Shown here: piece by piece, positions 36,980-44,344 of the stretch
Numbering within the stretch: position 1 is the stretch's first letter
Layout of the letters: each line of letters starts with the position of its first letter
Assembly (NCBI GenBank): GCA_944393235.1
Contig: CALXZJ010000008.1
Span: forward strand, 1 to 55,479
DNA length: 55,479 bases
Direction of reading: 5' to 3'
Source: an uncultured Alphaproteobacteria bacterium
GTDB lineage: Bacteria > Pseudomonadota > Alphaproteobacteria > RF32 > CAG-239
Translations under genes and position numbers: made by a program
Notes under the pieces: model-generated
The model's database searches: none
The model's input: only the letters and a program-made list of their open reading frames with translations
Told to the model about the DNA's origin: nothing

Positions 36980-37924
36980 ATGGCTGAATACAAAACAAAA
37001 GTACTTATCATCGGCTCCGGCCCCGCCGGATACACCGCCGGTATTTACGCCGCCCGCGCCGGCTTAAATCCGGTTTTGGTTTCCGGTCCGCAAATCGGCG
37101 GCCAGTTGACCATGACCACCGATATTGAAAACTTCCCCGGCTTTGCCGAACCGATTTCCGGTCCGCAACTGATGGAAAACATGCGCACCCAGGCACAAAA
37201 CGTCGGCGTACGCATGGTTGATGACAAAATCACCGAGGTTGATTTCAACACCCGCCCGTTTGTCTGCAGTTCCGAAAACGGCAATGAGTTCACTGCCGAC
37301 ACTGTAATAGTTTCAACCGGTTCTTCTGCTCGTTGGCTCAATCTTCCTTCCGAGAAAAAATACATCGGTTTCGGGGTTTCCGCCTGCGCCACTTGTGACG
37401 GTTTCTTTTATCGCGGCAAGAATGTGGCTGTGGTCGGCGGCGGCAATACGGCAGCCGAAGAAGCGCTTTATTTAACCGGTTTTGCCGCCAAGGTTTATTT
37501 AATTCACCGCCGTGATGCCCTGCGTGCCGATGCCGTTATGCAAAAACGGGTCAAAGAAAATCCGAAAATTGAAATTGTCTGGGACAGCGTGGTTGATGAG
37601 GTTTTGGGCAGTGAACAGCCCTTGGGCGTTAACGGTGTCAAAATCCGCAACGTTAAAACCGATGCCGTGAGCGAACTTATGATAGACGGTTTGTTTGTCG
37701 CCATCGGTCATCATCCGAACACCGAGGTGTTCAAAAATTTTCTCAAACTCGACGACAACGGTTACATCATGACCGCACCGAACGGCACCGCCACCAACAT
37801 CGCCGGTGTTTTTGCCGCCGGCGACGTGCAGGATGCCAAGTTTCGTCAGGCAATAACTTCTGCCGCCAGCGGTGCCATGGCTGCCATGGAAGCAGAAAAA
37901 TTCTTGCAGATGCAGAATTCGTAG
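36980..37924 (+). CDS. trxB: Thioredoxin reductase
   Basis: 314 aa. The FAD-binding GxGxxG is in IIGSGPAGYTAGIYAARAG, the redox pair is Cys136 and Cys139 in ACATCDGFFY, the NADPH-binding site is VVGGGNTAAEEALYL, and the C-terminal FAD site is GVFAAGDVQDAKFRQ. It keeps thioredoxin reduced with NADPH. ATG at 36980 follows AAGGAG by 8 nt. The next genes (NAD salvage) are separated by a terminator and have their own promoter. Confidence 0.97.
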   Translation: MAEYKTKVLIIGSGPAGYTAGIYAARAGLNPVLVSGPQIGGQLTMTTDIENFPGFAEPISGPQLMENMRTQAQNVGVRMVDDKITEVDFNTRPFVCSSENGNEFTADTVIVSTGSSARWLNLPSEKKYIGFGVSACATCDGFFYRGKNVAVVGGGNTAAEEALYLTGFAAKVYLIHRRDALRADAVMQKRVKENPKIEIVWDSVVDEVLGSEQPLGVNGVKIRNVKTDAVSELMIDGLFVAIGHHPNTEVFKNFLKLDDNGYIMTAPNGTATNIAGVFAAGDVQDAKFRQAITSAASGAMAAMEAEKFLQMQNS

Positions 37925-37945
37925 TGGTTTTATCACATTCACCGG

Positions 37946-37983
37946 CACCGCTTACACCTTCATAGGCAAGCGGTGTTTTTTTT
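37946..37983 (+). terminator. Terminator of trxB
   Basis: CACCGCTT (37946-37953) pairs with AAGCGGTG (37968-37975), followed by TTTTTTTT. Confidence 0.85.
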
Positions 37984-37987
37984 ATGC

Positions 37988-38015
37988 TTGACATTTTTTC
38001 CAAATATTATATCTT
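37988..38015 (+). promoter_or_regulatory. Promoter of the NAD salvage operon
   Basis: TTGACA (37988-37993), 16-nt spacer, TATCTT (38010-38015). It predicts a transcript start at about 38021, exactly at the 5' edge of the first structured RNA element. Confidence 0.7.
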
Positions 38016-38021
38016 AAAATT

Positions 38022-38137
38022 GTTCTTGGAGCTTGCAGGGCTTATAAGCTCAAGGACGTTAACCCGAGCCAGGTTGTTTAATCAGGGAAGATTTTATACC
38101 CTTTTTATATGCCGGCTCCTTTGTAAGGAGTTTTTTT
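38022..38137 (+). ncRNA. Candidate riboswitch, copy 1 (GCAGGGCUUAU kissing-loop motif)
   Basis: P1 is formed by GTTCTT (38022-38027), a bulged G and GAGCTT (38029-38034) pairing with AAGCTC-AAGGAC (38046-38057). The 11-nt loop GCAGGGCTTAT is 38035-38045. P2 is AACC (38061-38064) with GGTT (38072-38075), and its loop CGAGCCA can pair with GGCT of loop 1. Expression platform: CTCCTT-TGT-AAGGAG (38116-38130) buries the SD and is followed by T7, so it can also terminate. GAGCC (38066-38070) is complementary to GGCTC (38114-38118), an apparent anti-terminator. A second copy with the same loop lies at 38706-38779. I do not recognise it as a known class; the ligand is unknown. Confidence 0.65.
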
Positions 38138-38138
38138 A

Positions 38139-38681
38139 ATGTCTGATTTCAAATATCGTCACGGTTTAAGCATCATGCGGGCGCAGCCTTTTCACATCGG
38201 ACACGCCATGCTGATTGACCGTATGTTAAAAGAGTGCGAACGCGTCACCATCATTTTGGGTTCCATTCAGGAACAGGGAACATCCCGCAATCCATTTAAC
38301 TACACCACCCGCAAAAAAATGATTCAAAACGTCTACCGCCACCGGCCGGAATATGAACGCTTAAAAATCATCGGCTTGTTTGACATCAACAACCCCGCCG
38401 AATGGGGCGAATACGTTTTGGATTTCATCAGCGAAACTTTTCCGGATCTGCCCAAACCCGATGTTTATTACGCCGGCAGTGCTTACGACGCCCATTGGTT
38501 TAAGGAATGTTTTGAACATATTGAGCTGGTGGATCGCACCGACCCTTCTTTTCCGTTTGTCAGCGGCTCCATGATTCGCGACATGATAAAATACGGCGAT
38601 GAACGCTGGAAAAATTTTGTGCATCCGGAAAATTGCCACATCATTGAAGATTATTTTTATCGGAAAAAAGCAATTATTTAA
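38139..38681 (+). CDS. Nicotinamide/nicotinate mononucleotide adenylyltransferase (NadM-like)
   Basis: 180 aa. The N-terminal (H/T)xGH motif is in RAQPFHIGHAML (His19, His22), followed by LGSIQEQGTSRNPFNYTTRK, a NadM-type GS-x-x-S-R-NPF loop. SGSMIRDMI near 141 matches the family's ISxTxIR motif. It joins NMN or NaMN with ATP to give NAD or NaAD. First gene of the salvage operon. The SD AAGGAG is buried in the leader hairpin, so translation or transcription is likely controlled by the upstream RNA element. Confidence 0.88.
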   Translation: MSDFKYRHGLSIMRAQPFHIGHAMLIDRMLKECERVTIILGSIQEQGTSRNPFNYTTRKKMIQNVYRHRPEYERLKIIGLFDINNPAEWGEYVLDFISETFPDLPKPDVYYAGSAYDAHWFKECFEHIELVDRTDPSFPFVSGSMIRDMIKYGDERWKNFVHPENCHIIEDYFYRKKAII

Positions 38682-38705
38682 TCTTTAATTTTAGCGCACA
38701 ATGCG

Positions 38706-38779
38706 CCGCCCGCCTGTGTCTTCCGCAGGGCTTATGGAAGACAGACGGTCATTTTAACCCTTAAATAAGCCTGAAAGGG
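38706..38779 (+). ncRNA. Candidate riboswitch, copy 2 (GCAGGGCUUAU kissing-loop motif)
   Basis: P1 is GTCTTCC (38718-38724) paired with GGAAGAC (38736-38742), with partial extension CCGCCT/AGACGG. The loop GCAGGGCTTAT (38725-38735) is identical to copy 1 although the stem is unrelated. P2 is CCCTT (38758-38762) with AAGGG (38775-38779). Its loop contains ATAAGCC (38765-38771), complementary to GGCTTAT of loop 1 over 7 bp. The 3' arm of P2 is the SD of the next gene (8 nt before ATG 38788). A loop-loop contact should therefore stabilise SD masking. Lies between the adenylyltransferase and the nicotinamidase genes. Confidence 0.65.
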
Positions 38780-38787
38780 AAAATATC

Positions 38788-39417
38788 ATGAACAACCGTA
38801 TCTTAATGCGGATAGATTTTCAAAACGATTTCGTTCACCCGAACGGAAAACTTTCCGTCGCCGCACCGGAGTTGATTGAACGTCATCAAAAATTCGCCGC
38901 CAACCTCCAGCGTGGTATGTTTGATGCCGTCATAGATTCATACGACACGCATTTTTTGGAAACCTATCTCAACACCAACGAGGCCAAATCTTATCCGCCG
39001 CATTGCATTTTCGGCACCAAAGGCTGGCAATCGGCAGCGCCGTTTAAGGACAATATAGAACTCATCAAAATCTTTAAGGGCACCACCAACATCTGGCATG
39101 AAAAACACAACGACGCAATTTTAAGCGCTGAATGGCAAAACAAAAAAGTTTATCTTTGCGGCGTGTTAAGCGACGTGTGCGTTAAAGAAGCCATGGACGG
39201 CCTTCTCAAACGCGGTGCCGAAGTTTGCGTTTTGGAAGATTTATGTTTGGGCTTAAACCGCCAAATCGGCGACATCTTGAACGACGAAGTTTACCGTCCG
39301 TTCATCAACGCCGGCAAATTGCACAGCATCACCAGCGCTCAATTTTTTCGCACCTGCCTTTTAGAAAAAAAGGCACAACACAATTTGGTTCATTTTAACA
39401 AGGGGAACAACCAATGA
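38788..39417 (+). CDS. pncA: Nicotinamidase / isochorismatase-family hydrolase
   Basis: 209 aa. RIDFQNDFV holds the catalytic Asp10, YPPHCIFGTKGWQ is the region before the catalytic Lys segment, and CGVLSDVCVKEAMDGLLKRG contains the nucleophile Cys131. These match PncA-type cysteine hydrolases, which deamidate nicotinamide to nicotinate. The neighbours pncB and nadE support this substrate. SD AAAGGG is inside the P2 hairpin of the second RNA element. Overlaps pncB by 4 nt. Confidence 0.85.
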   Translation: MNNRILMRIDFQNDFVHPNGKLSVAAPELIERHQKFAANLQRGMFDAVIDSYDTHFLETYLNTNEAKSYPPHCIFGTKGWQSAAPFKDNIELIKIFKGTTNIWHEKHNDAILSAEWQNKKVYLCGVLSDVCVKEAMDGLLKRGAEVCVLEDLCLGLNRQIGDILNDEVYRPFINAGKLHSITSAQFFRTCLLEKKAQHNLVHFNKGNNQ

Positions 39418-40883
39418 GAAACGATATTTTACAATCCGGAACACCTTTTTTCTGCGACTTATACCATTTAACCATGGCGCAGGCCTGGTTCAAAGACGGC
39501 AAACATCTGGAACCCAAAACTTCCGAAGCCTTTTTCCGCAAATGCCCGTTCGGCGGCAGTTATCTTTTAAGCGCCGGCTTAGGCGAATTTTTACAATGGG
39601 CGGAAAACTGGCAAATCAAACCGGAAGATATTGACTATCTGGCGTCATTAAAAAACCGCGACGGCAACCGTTTGTTTGCCAAAGACTTCCTGCAATTTTT
39701 AAACGGACAACGCTTGCAGCTTGACATCCGTGCCGTTCCCGAAGGCGAAATCGTTTTCCCCAACGAGCCGGTATTAAGCACCAGCGGTCCCTGTTGGCAA
39801 GTAGATATGATTGAATCGGCTTTTTTAAATGCGTTTAACGCCCAAAGCCTGATTGCCACCAAAGCCTCCCGCATGGTCACTGCCGCCGCTGCCGACGGAA
39901 TCAAACGTCCGGTAATGGAATTCGGTCTTCGCCGTGCGCAGGATTTCGGCTGTTTTCTGCCCACGCGCGCCGCTTTTATCGGCGGCTGCTGTGGCACTTC
40001 AAATGTTAAAGCGGCACAATATTACGGCATTCCGCCCAAAGGCACCATGGCGCACTCGTTTGTCATGAGCTACGCCGATGAGCTTGATGCTTTCAAAGCG
40101 TATATGCGCGCCTCCGTCGGCAATACCATTTTATTGGTAGATACGTATGACACCCGCCAAGGTGTTAAAAACGCCATCCGTGCCGCGCAGGAAACCGGCA
40201 TTGAACTTCAGGGCATCCGCATAGATTCCGGCGATCTGGCTTATTGGGCAAAAGAGGCAAAAGCCATGTTGGAAGCCGCCGGCATGCCCAATGTTCAGCT
40301 ATTGGCATCCAACGATTTGGATGAGCACTTGATAGAAAATCTTGTCATGGTGCAACGGGCGCCGTATGACGCCTTTGCCGCCGGCACTAAACTGGTGACT
40401 GCTTATGACACGCCGGCTTTGGGCGGGGTTTATAAAACCAAACAGTATAACGGTGTGCCGAAAATCAAAATTGCCGAAGGCAAAACCACTATCCCCGGCG
40501 CCACAAACGTTATTCGTATTATCAAAAACGGCATGTTTGAAGGCGATATCATCACCCGACAAAACGATGAACTGATAAAAGACGGACGTCTGACCCGCAC
40601 GCTCACTTCATGGCGTTTGAACAGCACCACCGGCGAGCGCGTTGCGTTTACGCAAAATCAGGAAGCTTATGGCCTCTTAAAACCGGTGATGGCAAACGGC
40701 AAAGTGATTGCCGATGACATCAACCGTTCTTTAACTGACATTCAAGCCGCCGCGACGCAAAACCTCAACCGTTTGGATAAAGCCTACAAACGCCTTGCCA
40801 ACCCGCATCTTTACGGCGTAGGATTAGAGCAGAATTTAAATGATTTGCGGCAAAACTTAATTAAACAACATCAGGAGCGTTAA
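39414..40883 (+). CDS. pncB: Nicotinate phosphoribosyltransferase
   Basis: 489 aa, type II/III PRTase. DLYHLTMAQAWFKDG is near the N-terminus, EFGLRRAQDFG is the substrate loop, GTMAHSFVMSYADE carries the His phosphorylated during ATP-coupled catalysis (near 213), then VDTYDTRQGVKNAI, IRIDSGDLAYWAKEA, LLASNDLDEH and FAAGTKLVTAYDTPALGGVYK. It forms NaMN from nicotinate and PRPP. Full length for the family. Coupled upstream to pncA and 3 nt from nadE. Confidence 0.95.
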   Translation: MRNDILQSGTPFFCDLYHLTMAQAWFKDGKHLEPKTSEAFFRKCPFGGSYLLSAGLGEFLQWAENWQIKPEDIDYLASLKNRDGNRLFAKDFLQFLNGQRLQLDIRAVPEGEIVFPNEPVLSTSGPCWQVDMIESAFLNAFNAQSLIATKASRMVTAAAADGIKRPVMEFGLRRAQDFGCFLPTRAAFIGGCCGTSNVKAAQYYGIPPKGTMAHSFVMSYADELDAFKAYMRASVGNTILLVDTYDTRQGVKNAIRAAQETGIELQGIRIDSGDLAYWAKEAKAMLEAAGMPNVQLLASNDLDEHLIENLVMVQRAPYDAFAAGTKLVTAYDTPALGGVYKTKQYNGVPKIKIAEGKTTIPGATNVIRIIKNGMFEGDIITRQNDELIKDGRLTRTLTSWRLNSTTGERVAFTQNQEAYGLLKPVMANGKVIADDINRSLTDIQAAATQNLNRLDKAYKRLANPHLYGVGLEQNLNDLRQNLIKQHQER

Positions 40884-40886
40884 ACC

Positions 40887-41669
40887 ATGCATGAACAAAT
40901 TTGGGAAAAATTAAAAGACGGTCTGCGGCAATACTGTCGGCAAAACAACTTTCAAAACGTTATTTTAGGGCTTTCCGGCGGTATTGATTCCGCTTTGACG
41001 GCGGTGCTTGCCGCCGACGCTTTGGGCGGACAAAACGTAACCGCAATCATGATGCGCACCAAATACACCTCGCCGTTAAGTTTGGAAATCGCCCGCGAGA
41101 TTTCCCGCCTGAATCAACTGCAGTATCACGGGTTGGACATAGATGCGCTGATTGCCGCCGAAACCGACTTCTTACGTCAAGCATTCGGTGAACAACCCAA
41201 AGGCATCGTGCTGGAAAATCTGCAGGCGCGCGCCCGCGGCAAAATCCTGATGGCATGGTCCAACCAGTTCGGCGGGTTGGTGTTGGCTTGCGGCAACCGC
41301 TCCGAAATCGCCACCGGTTATTGCACCTTGTACGGCGATACCTGCGGTGGACTGGCGCCAATCGGAAGCTTATACAAAACCCAGGTTTTTGAACTTGCCA
41401 AATGGCGCAACAATCTAAACCGCGTACTGCCAAGCGAAGTAATTGTACGAGCCCCGAGCGCCGAACTTGCGCTCAATCAAAAAGACGAGAACACGCTGCC
41501 GCCTTATTCGGTGTTGGATAATATTTTGACACTTTATCTTGATAAACATTTGTCAAAAGAAGAAATCATCGCCGCCGGTACGGAGGAAAAAACCGTTGAC
41601 TGGGTCATAAACCGCTACCACGCCATGGCGTTCAAACGCATCCAGCTTCCCCCACCGCTGGAGATTTAA
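40887..41669 (+). CDS. nadE: NAD synthetase
   Basis: 260 aa. The PP-loop ATP pyrophosphatase signature is LGLSGGIDSALTAVLAADAL (about 29-48), and EIATGYCTLYGDTCGGLAPI and KTQVFELA are typical NadE segments. It lacks the N-terminal glutaminase domain, so it must use ammonia directly or a separate amidotransferase. It converts NaAD to NAD, completing the nicotinamide to NAD route encoded by this operon. Last gene, followed by a strong terminator. Confidence 0.94.
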   Translation: MHEQIWEKLKDGLRQYCRQNNFQNVILGLSGGIDSALTAVLAADALGGQNVTAIMMRTKYTSPLSLEIAREISRLNQLQYHGLDIDALIAAETDFLRQAFGEQPKGIVLENLQARARGKILMAWSNQFGGLVLACGNRSEIATGYCTLYGDTCGGLAPIGSLYKTQVFELAKWRNNLNRVLPSEVIVRAPSAELALNQKDENTLPPYSVLDNILTLYLDKHLSKEEIIAAGTEEKTVDWVINRYHAMAFKRIQLPPPLEI

Positions 41670-41678
41670 ATTTTTATA

Positions 41679-41715
41679 CAAAACGGCCGTTGTTTAAAAA
41701 AGCAACGGTCGTTTT
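41679..41715. terminator. Terminator between nadE and the sensor kinase gene
   Basis: AAAACGGCCGTTGTTT and AGCAACGGTCGTTTT pair around AAAAA; T-rich tail on the right and A-rich on the left. It serves converging genes. Confidence 0.85.
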
Positions 41716-41734
41716 AATATTTTTTCATATCCGC

Positions 41735-43081
41735 TCAAATGCGTTCAACTTCAACGCAAAAGCCTTGTTCCGTATTCTTAAATGACAAAGCGCAGCCGTA
41801 ATATTCTGCAATCAATTTCACGATGGAAAGCCCTAACCCGCTGCCCTTTTCATTTTGTCCGGACGGACGGTAAAAACGCTGCCCGAGTTTGGAAAGATGC
41901 TCTTCATCCACCTTAACGCCGCTGTTGATAACACTCAATCTACCGTTTGTTGTTTTAAGCGACACCGCCGCACCTTCCGGACTGTATTTGACGGCGTTTT
42001 CAACCAGATTGCGCACGATTGTCGCCGCCAACGCCGGATTACCTTCGTCAATCGGTCCCTCTTTGCCGACTTCGCAAACAAATTTGATATTCTTTTCAGC
42101 CGCCGCTTCGGCATATTCATCGCAAATTGAACGACAGATTTTGCCCCACTCCAAAACTTCTTTTTTCTGCTCATCGGCAGCCAACGACGCATCCAACCTT
42201 GACAACGCCAACAACTGCTCCACCAAATGCGCAGCGCGTTTTAAGCCTTGTGATAAATTTTGCACCGCTTTTTCCCTGCTTTTTTGGTCATCGGCTGACA
42301 TTTCTAAAACTTCCAACTGCACATTTAAGGCTGTCAAAGGCGTGCGCAATTCATGCGCTGCATCAGCCACAAAACGCCTTTCTCGTTGAAATGTGTTTTC
42401 AATCTTGAACAACAAACCGTTGACCGCCCCCACCAAAGGCGTAATTTCCGTCGGCAGACCGTCGGCGGCAAGCGGCGATAAATCTTCCGGCCGACGCTGC
42501 TTAATATCGCCCACCAAACGCCGCAAAGGCCGAAACTCGCGCACAATCACCAGCAGCATCAAAATCAAGAGCGCCGCCAGTCCCCACAGCCACGGCGTCA
42601 TAAATTCTTCAATCATATCCCAGGCAATGTCGCTGCGGTATTCCAACTCCTGTCCGACCGCGATGATAAAATTTCCGTCGGCGGACTTTACCCGTATTAC
42701 CCGCCACAAATCATCATCGTTCATCTCATTAAAAAATGCGCCCGTTTGCGTGTTAAACGAAAACTCCTTGCCCTCTTCGTTATCATCAAAAATCCGCCGC
42801 CCTTGATTATCAAACACGGCAAAACCGATGGCATCGTCATCATCATCGGCATCGCGGATATCTTTTAAGGCTCTGTGTGTCTGCGCCCTGATTTCAGAGT
42901 TGACATGGCTCCAATCGGCGGAAGCCAGACTGCGTGCCAAAGCCATCTGATAAGAATCAAAAAACTCATCAACGCTTTCTTTGGTTTCCTTCCATGACAA
43001 AGCGCCGGCAGCAGCGCCGATAAGCACAAACACCACCGTAAACATAAGCATCAACCGAGTTTTCAGGCTAAACTTTTTCAT
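41735..43081 (-). CDS. qseC: Sensor histidine kinase (QseC/PmrB-like)
   Basis: 448 aa. Helices at about 10-30 and 168-188 flank a periplasmic domain of about 135 residues with a striking acidic run (DADDDDD, later DDNEEGKE and NEMNDDD). HAMP-like linker follows, then H-box VADAAHELRTPLTAL (His near 243), N-box RNLVENAVKYS, and G-box GSGLGLSIVK. It should phosphorylate the response regulator 46 nt upstream. Naming rests on the ygiW-qseBC gene order. Metal or cationic-peptide sensing is conceivable from the acidic patch. ATG 43081 has GGGAAG 8 nt upstream. Confidence 0.9.
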   Translation of the reverse strand: MKKFSLKTRLMLMFTVVFVLIGAAAGALSWKETKESVDEFFDSYQMALARSLASADWSHVNSEIRAQTHRALKDIRDADDDDDAIGFAVFDNQGRRIFDDNEEGKEFSFNTQTGAFFNEMNDDDLWRVIRVKSADGNFIIAVGQELEYRSDIAWDMIEEFMTPWLWGLAALLILMLLVIVREFRPLRRLVGDIKQRRPEDLSPLAADGLPTEITPLVGAVNGLLFKIENTFQRERRFVADAAHELRTPLTALNVQLEVLEMSADDQKSREKAVQNLSQGLKRAAHLVEQLLALSRLDASLAADEQKKEVLEWGKICRSICDEYAEAAAEKNIKFVCEVGKEGPIDEGNPALAATIVRNLVENAVKYSPEGAAVSLKTTNGRLSVINSGVKVDEEHLSKLGQRFYRPSGQNEKGSGLGLSIVKLIAEYYGCALSFKNTEQGFCVEVERI

Positions 43082-43127
43082 ATGACACACTTCCCGCAGC
43101 CGCCGTTAAAACAAGACGCCGCAATAG

Positions 43128-43784
43128 TTACTCCTCCATCACATAGCCGATTTTGTTGATGGTCTTGACCACATCTTTGCCCAATTTTTTGCGCAGATGA
43201 TGCACATGCACTTCCACGGCGTTGCTTTGCACGTCATCATCCCAAGAATAAAGTTTCTCCTCAATAACGGCTTTGGACAACACCCGATTTTTATTAAGCA
43301 GCAAAAGCTCCAACAACGCAACTTCCCGCGGCGCCAATTCCACCAAAGCACCGTTTTTGCTGACCTGCTTGGTCGCCGGATTAAAACGGATGTCCTTAAA
43401 CGCCAACTCCGCCGCGGCATAACCGCTTTGCCGGCGGATAAGCGCGTTTAAGCGGGCAATAACTTCTTTTAAAGAAAAAGGCTTTGCCAGATAATCATCC
43501 GCCCCTTTGTTTAAGCCTAAAATCCGGCTGTCCACATCGCCTCTGGCGGTCAAAATCAAAACCGGCTCGGTTTTGTTGTGGTCGCGCCAATGTTTCAAAA
43601 TTGTCAAACCATCCACTTCCGGCAGCCCCAAATCAAGGATGACAGCGGCGTAAGGCGCTTGAAAAAGCGCCTCTTCGCCATCGGTTCCGTTATCAAACCA
43701 ATCCACTTGAAAACCGCTTTTTTCAAGTCCGGTTTTAATCCCGTCGCCGATTAAATTGTCATCCTCAATCAGGAGTATTCTCAT
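43128..43784 (-). CDS. qseB: OmpR-family response regulator (QseB/PmrA-like)
   Basis: 218 aa. The receiver domain has EDD near residue 7, the phospho-acceptor Asp51 in VILDLGLPEVDG, LTARGD and KPFSLKEV. The C-terminal winged helix has LAPREVALLELLLLNKNRVL, the recognition-helix region AVEVHVHHLRKKLG and IGYVMEE. It is a DNA-binding regulator acting with the adjacent kinase. A PmrA-type direct repeat upstream of ygiW suggests autoregulation of the ygiW-qseB-qseC operon. 12 nt downstream of ygiW. Confidence 0.93.
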   Translation of the reverse strand: MRILLIEDDNLIGDGIKTGLEKSGFQVDWFDNGTDGEEALFQAPYAAVILDLGLPEVDGLTILKHWRDHNKTEPVLILTARGDVDSRILGLNKGADDYLAKPFSLKEVIARLNALIRRQSGYAAAELAFKDIRFNPATKQVSKNGALVELAPREVALLELLLLNKNRVLSKAVIEEKLYSWDDDVQSNAVEVHVHHLRKKLGKDVVKTINKIGYVMEE

Positions 43785-43796
43785 GAACTTTTCACC

Positions 43797-44171
43797 TTAT
43801 TTTTTAAGTTCAATCGCATCCACGTCAATTTCGGTCTTGAAGAAATCTTTTTCAACTTCGCCGCGGATGATAACCGTGTCATTCGGGGTAACCGTCACAC
43901 CGCGCCAGTCATCATTATCAATTTCAATCGTAACCGAACCGGTGGCATCCGAAAACATATATTGTTCTTTACCAAGGCTCTTTTCAATTTTGCCTTCCAA
44001 AACCACGGCCGTATCATCACCCATTTTCAAAGCTTCGGCCACCGTGGTGGAAGACAAGCCCGGTCCCTGAAAACCGCCGGCCTGAACCGGACCGTTAAAG
44101 CCTTGTGCCATGGAGGCGGAAGCAAAACCTAAAACAACAGCCATTGCCGCAACTGATAAAACATTTTTCAT
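43797..44171 (-). CDS. ygiW: YgiW/YdeI-family periplasmic OB-fold protein
   Basis: 124 aa. A signal peptide (1-22, ending ASMA) precedes a bacterial OB-fold domain: VAEALKMGDDTAVVLEGKI, a YMFSDATGSVTIEIDNDDW core, VIIRGEVEKDFFKTEIDVD and IELKK. Family members are induced by stress (peroxide, cations) and in enterobacteria sit before qseBC, as here. Likely binds a small ligand or ion in the periplasm. First gene of the operon; SD TAGGAGAAAAG. Confidence 0.92.
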   Translation of the reverse strand: MKNVLSVAAMAVVLGFASASMAQGFNGPVQAGGFQGPGLSSTTVAEALKMGDDTAVVLEGKIEKSLGKEQYMFSDATGSVTIEIDNDDWRGVTVTPNDTVIIRGEVEKDFFKTEIDVDAIELKK

Positions 44172-44235
44172 AACTTTTCTCCTAAAAAATAAAATTAATG
44201 TTGTTTTGTTTACATCTTCAATTCAACATTACAAA

Positions 44236-44252
44236 CTTAAGGAACGCTTAAG
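44236..44252 (-). promoter_or_regulatory. PmrA/QseB-type box upstream of ygiW
   Basis: CTTAAG (44236-44241) and CTTAAG (44247-44252) form a direct repeat with 5-nt spacing and 11-bp period, the form bound by PmrA/QseB-like OmpR regulators. It lies about 65 nt before the ygiW start, so the operon is probably autoregulated. Confidence 0.7.
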
Positions 44253-44297
44253 GAAAATATTTTTTTTGTTTTTCCCCTGATTTTTTCTTTTTCAAAA

Positions 44298-44330
44298 TTA
44301 AAAAAACAGCGGAAAACCGCCGTTTTTTTT
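44298..44330 (-). terminator. Terminator of the MerR gene
   Basis: The minus strand reads AACGGCGG-TTTT-CCGCTGTT followed by TTTTT; one G-U pair makes the stem better on this strand than on the other. Confidence 0.8.
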
Positions 44331-44344
44331 TATCATAAAAAAAT

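Noticed and set aside
38022-38137. TPP, preQ1, SAM-II or NAD+-I riboswitch
   Set aside because: The conserved cores of these classes that I know are not present, and the loop GCAGGGCUUAU does not belong to them. NAD+-II could not be excluded from memory.
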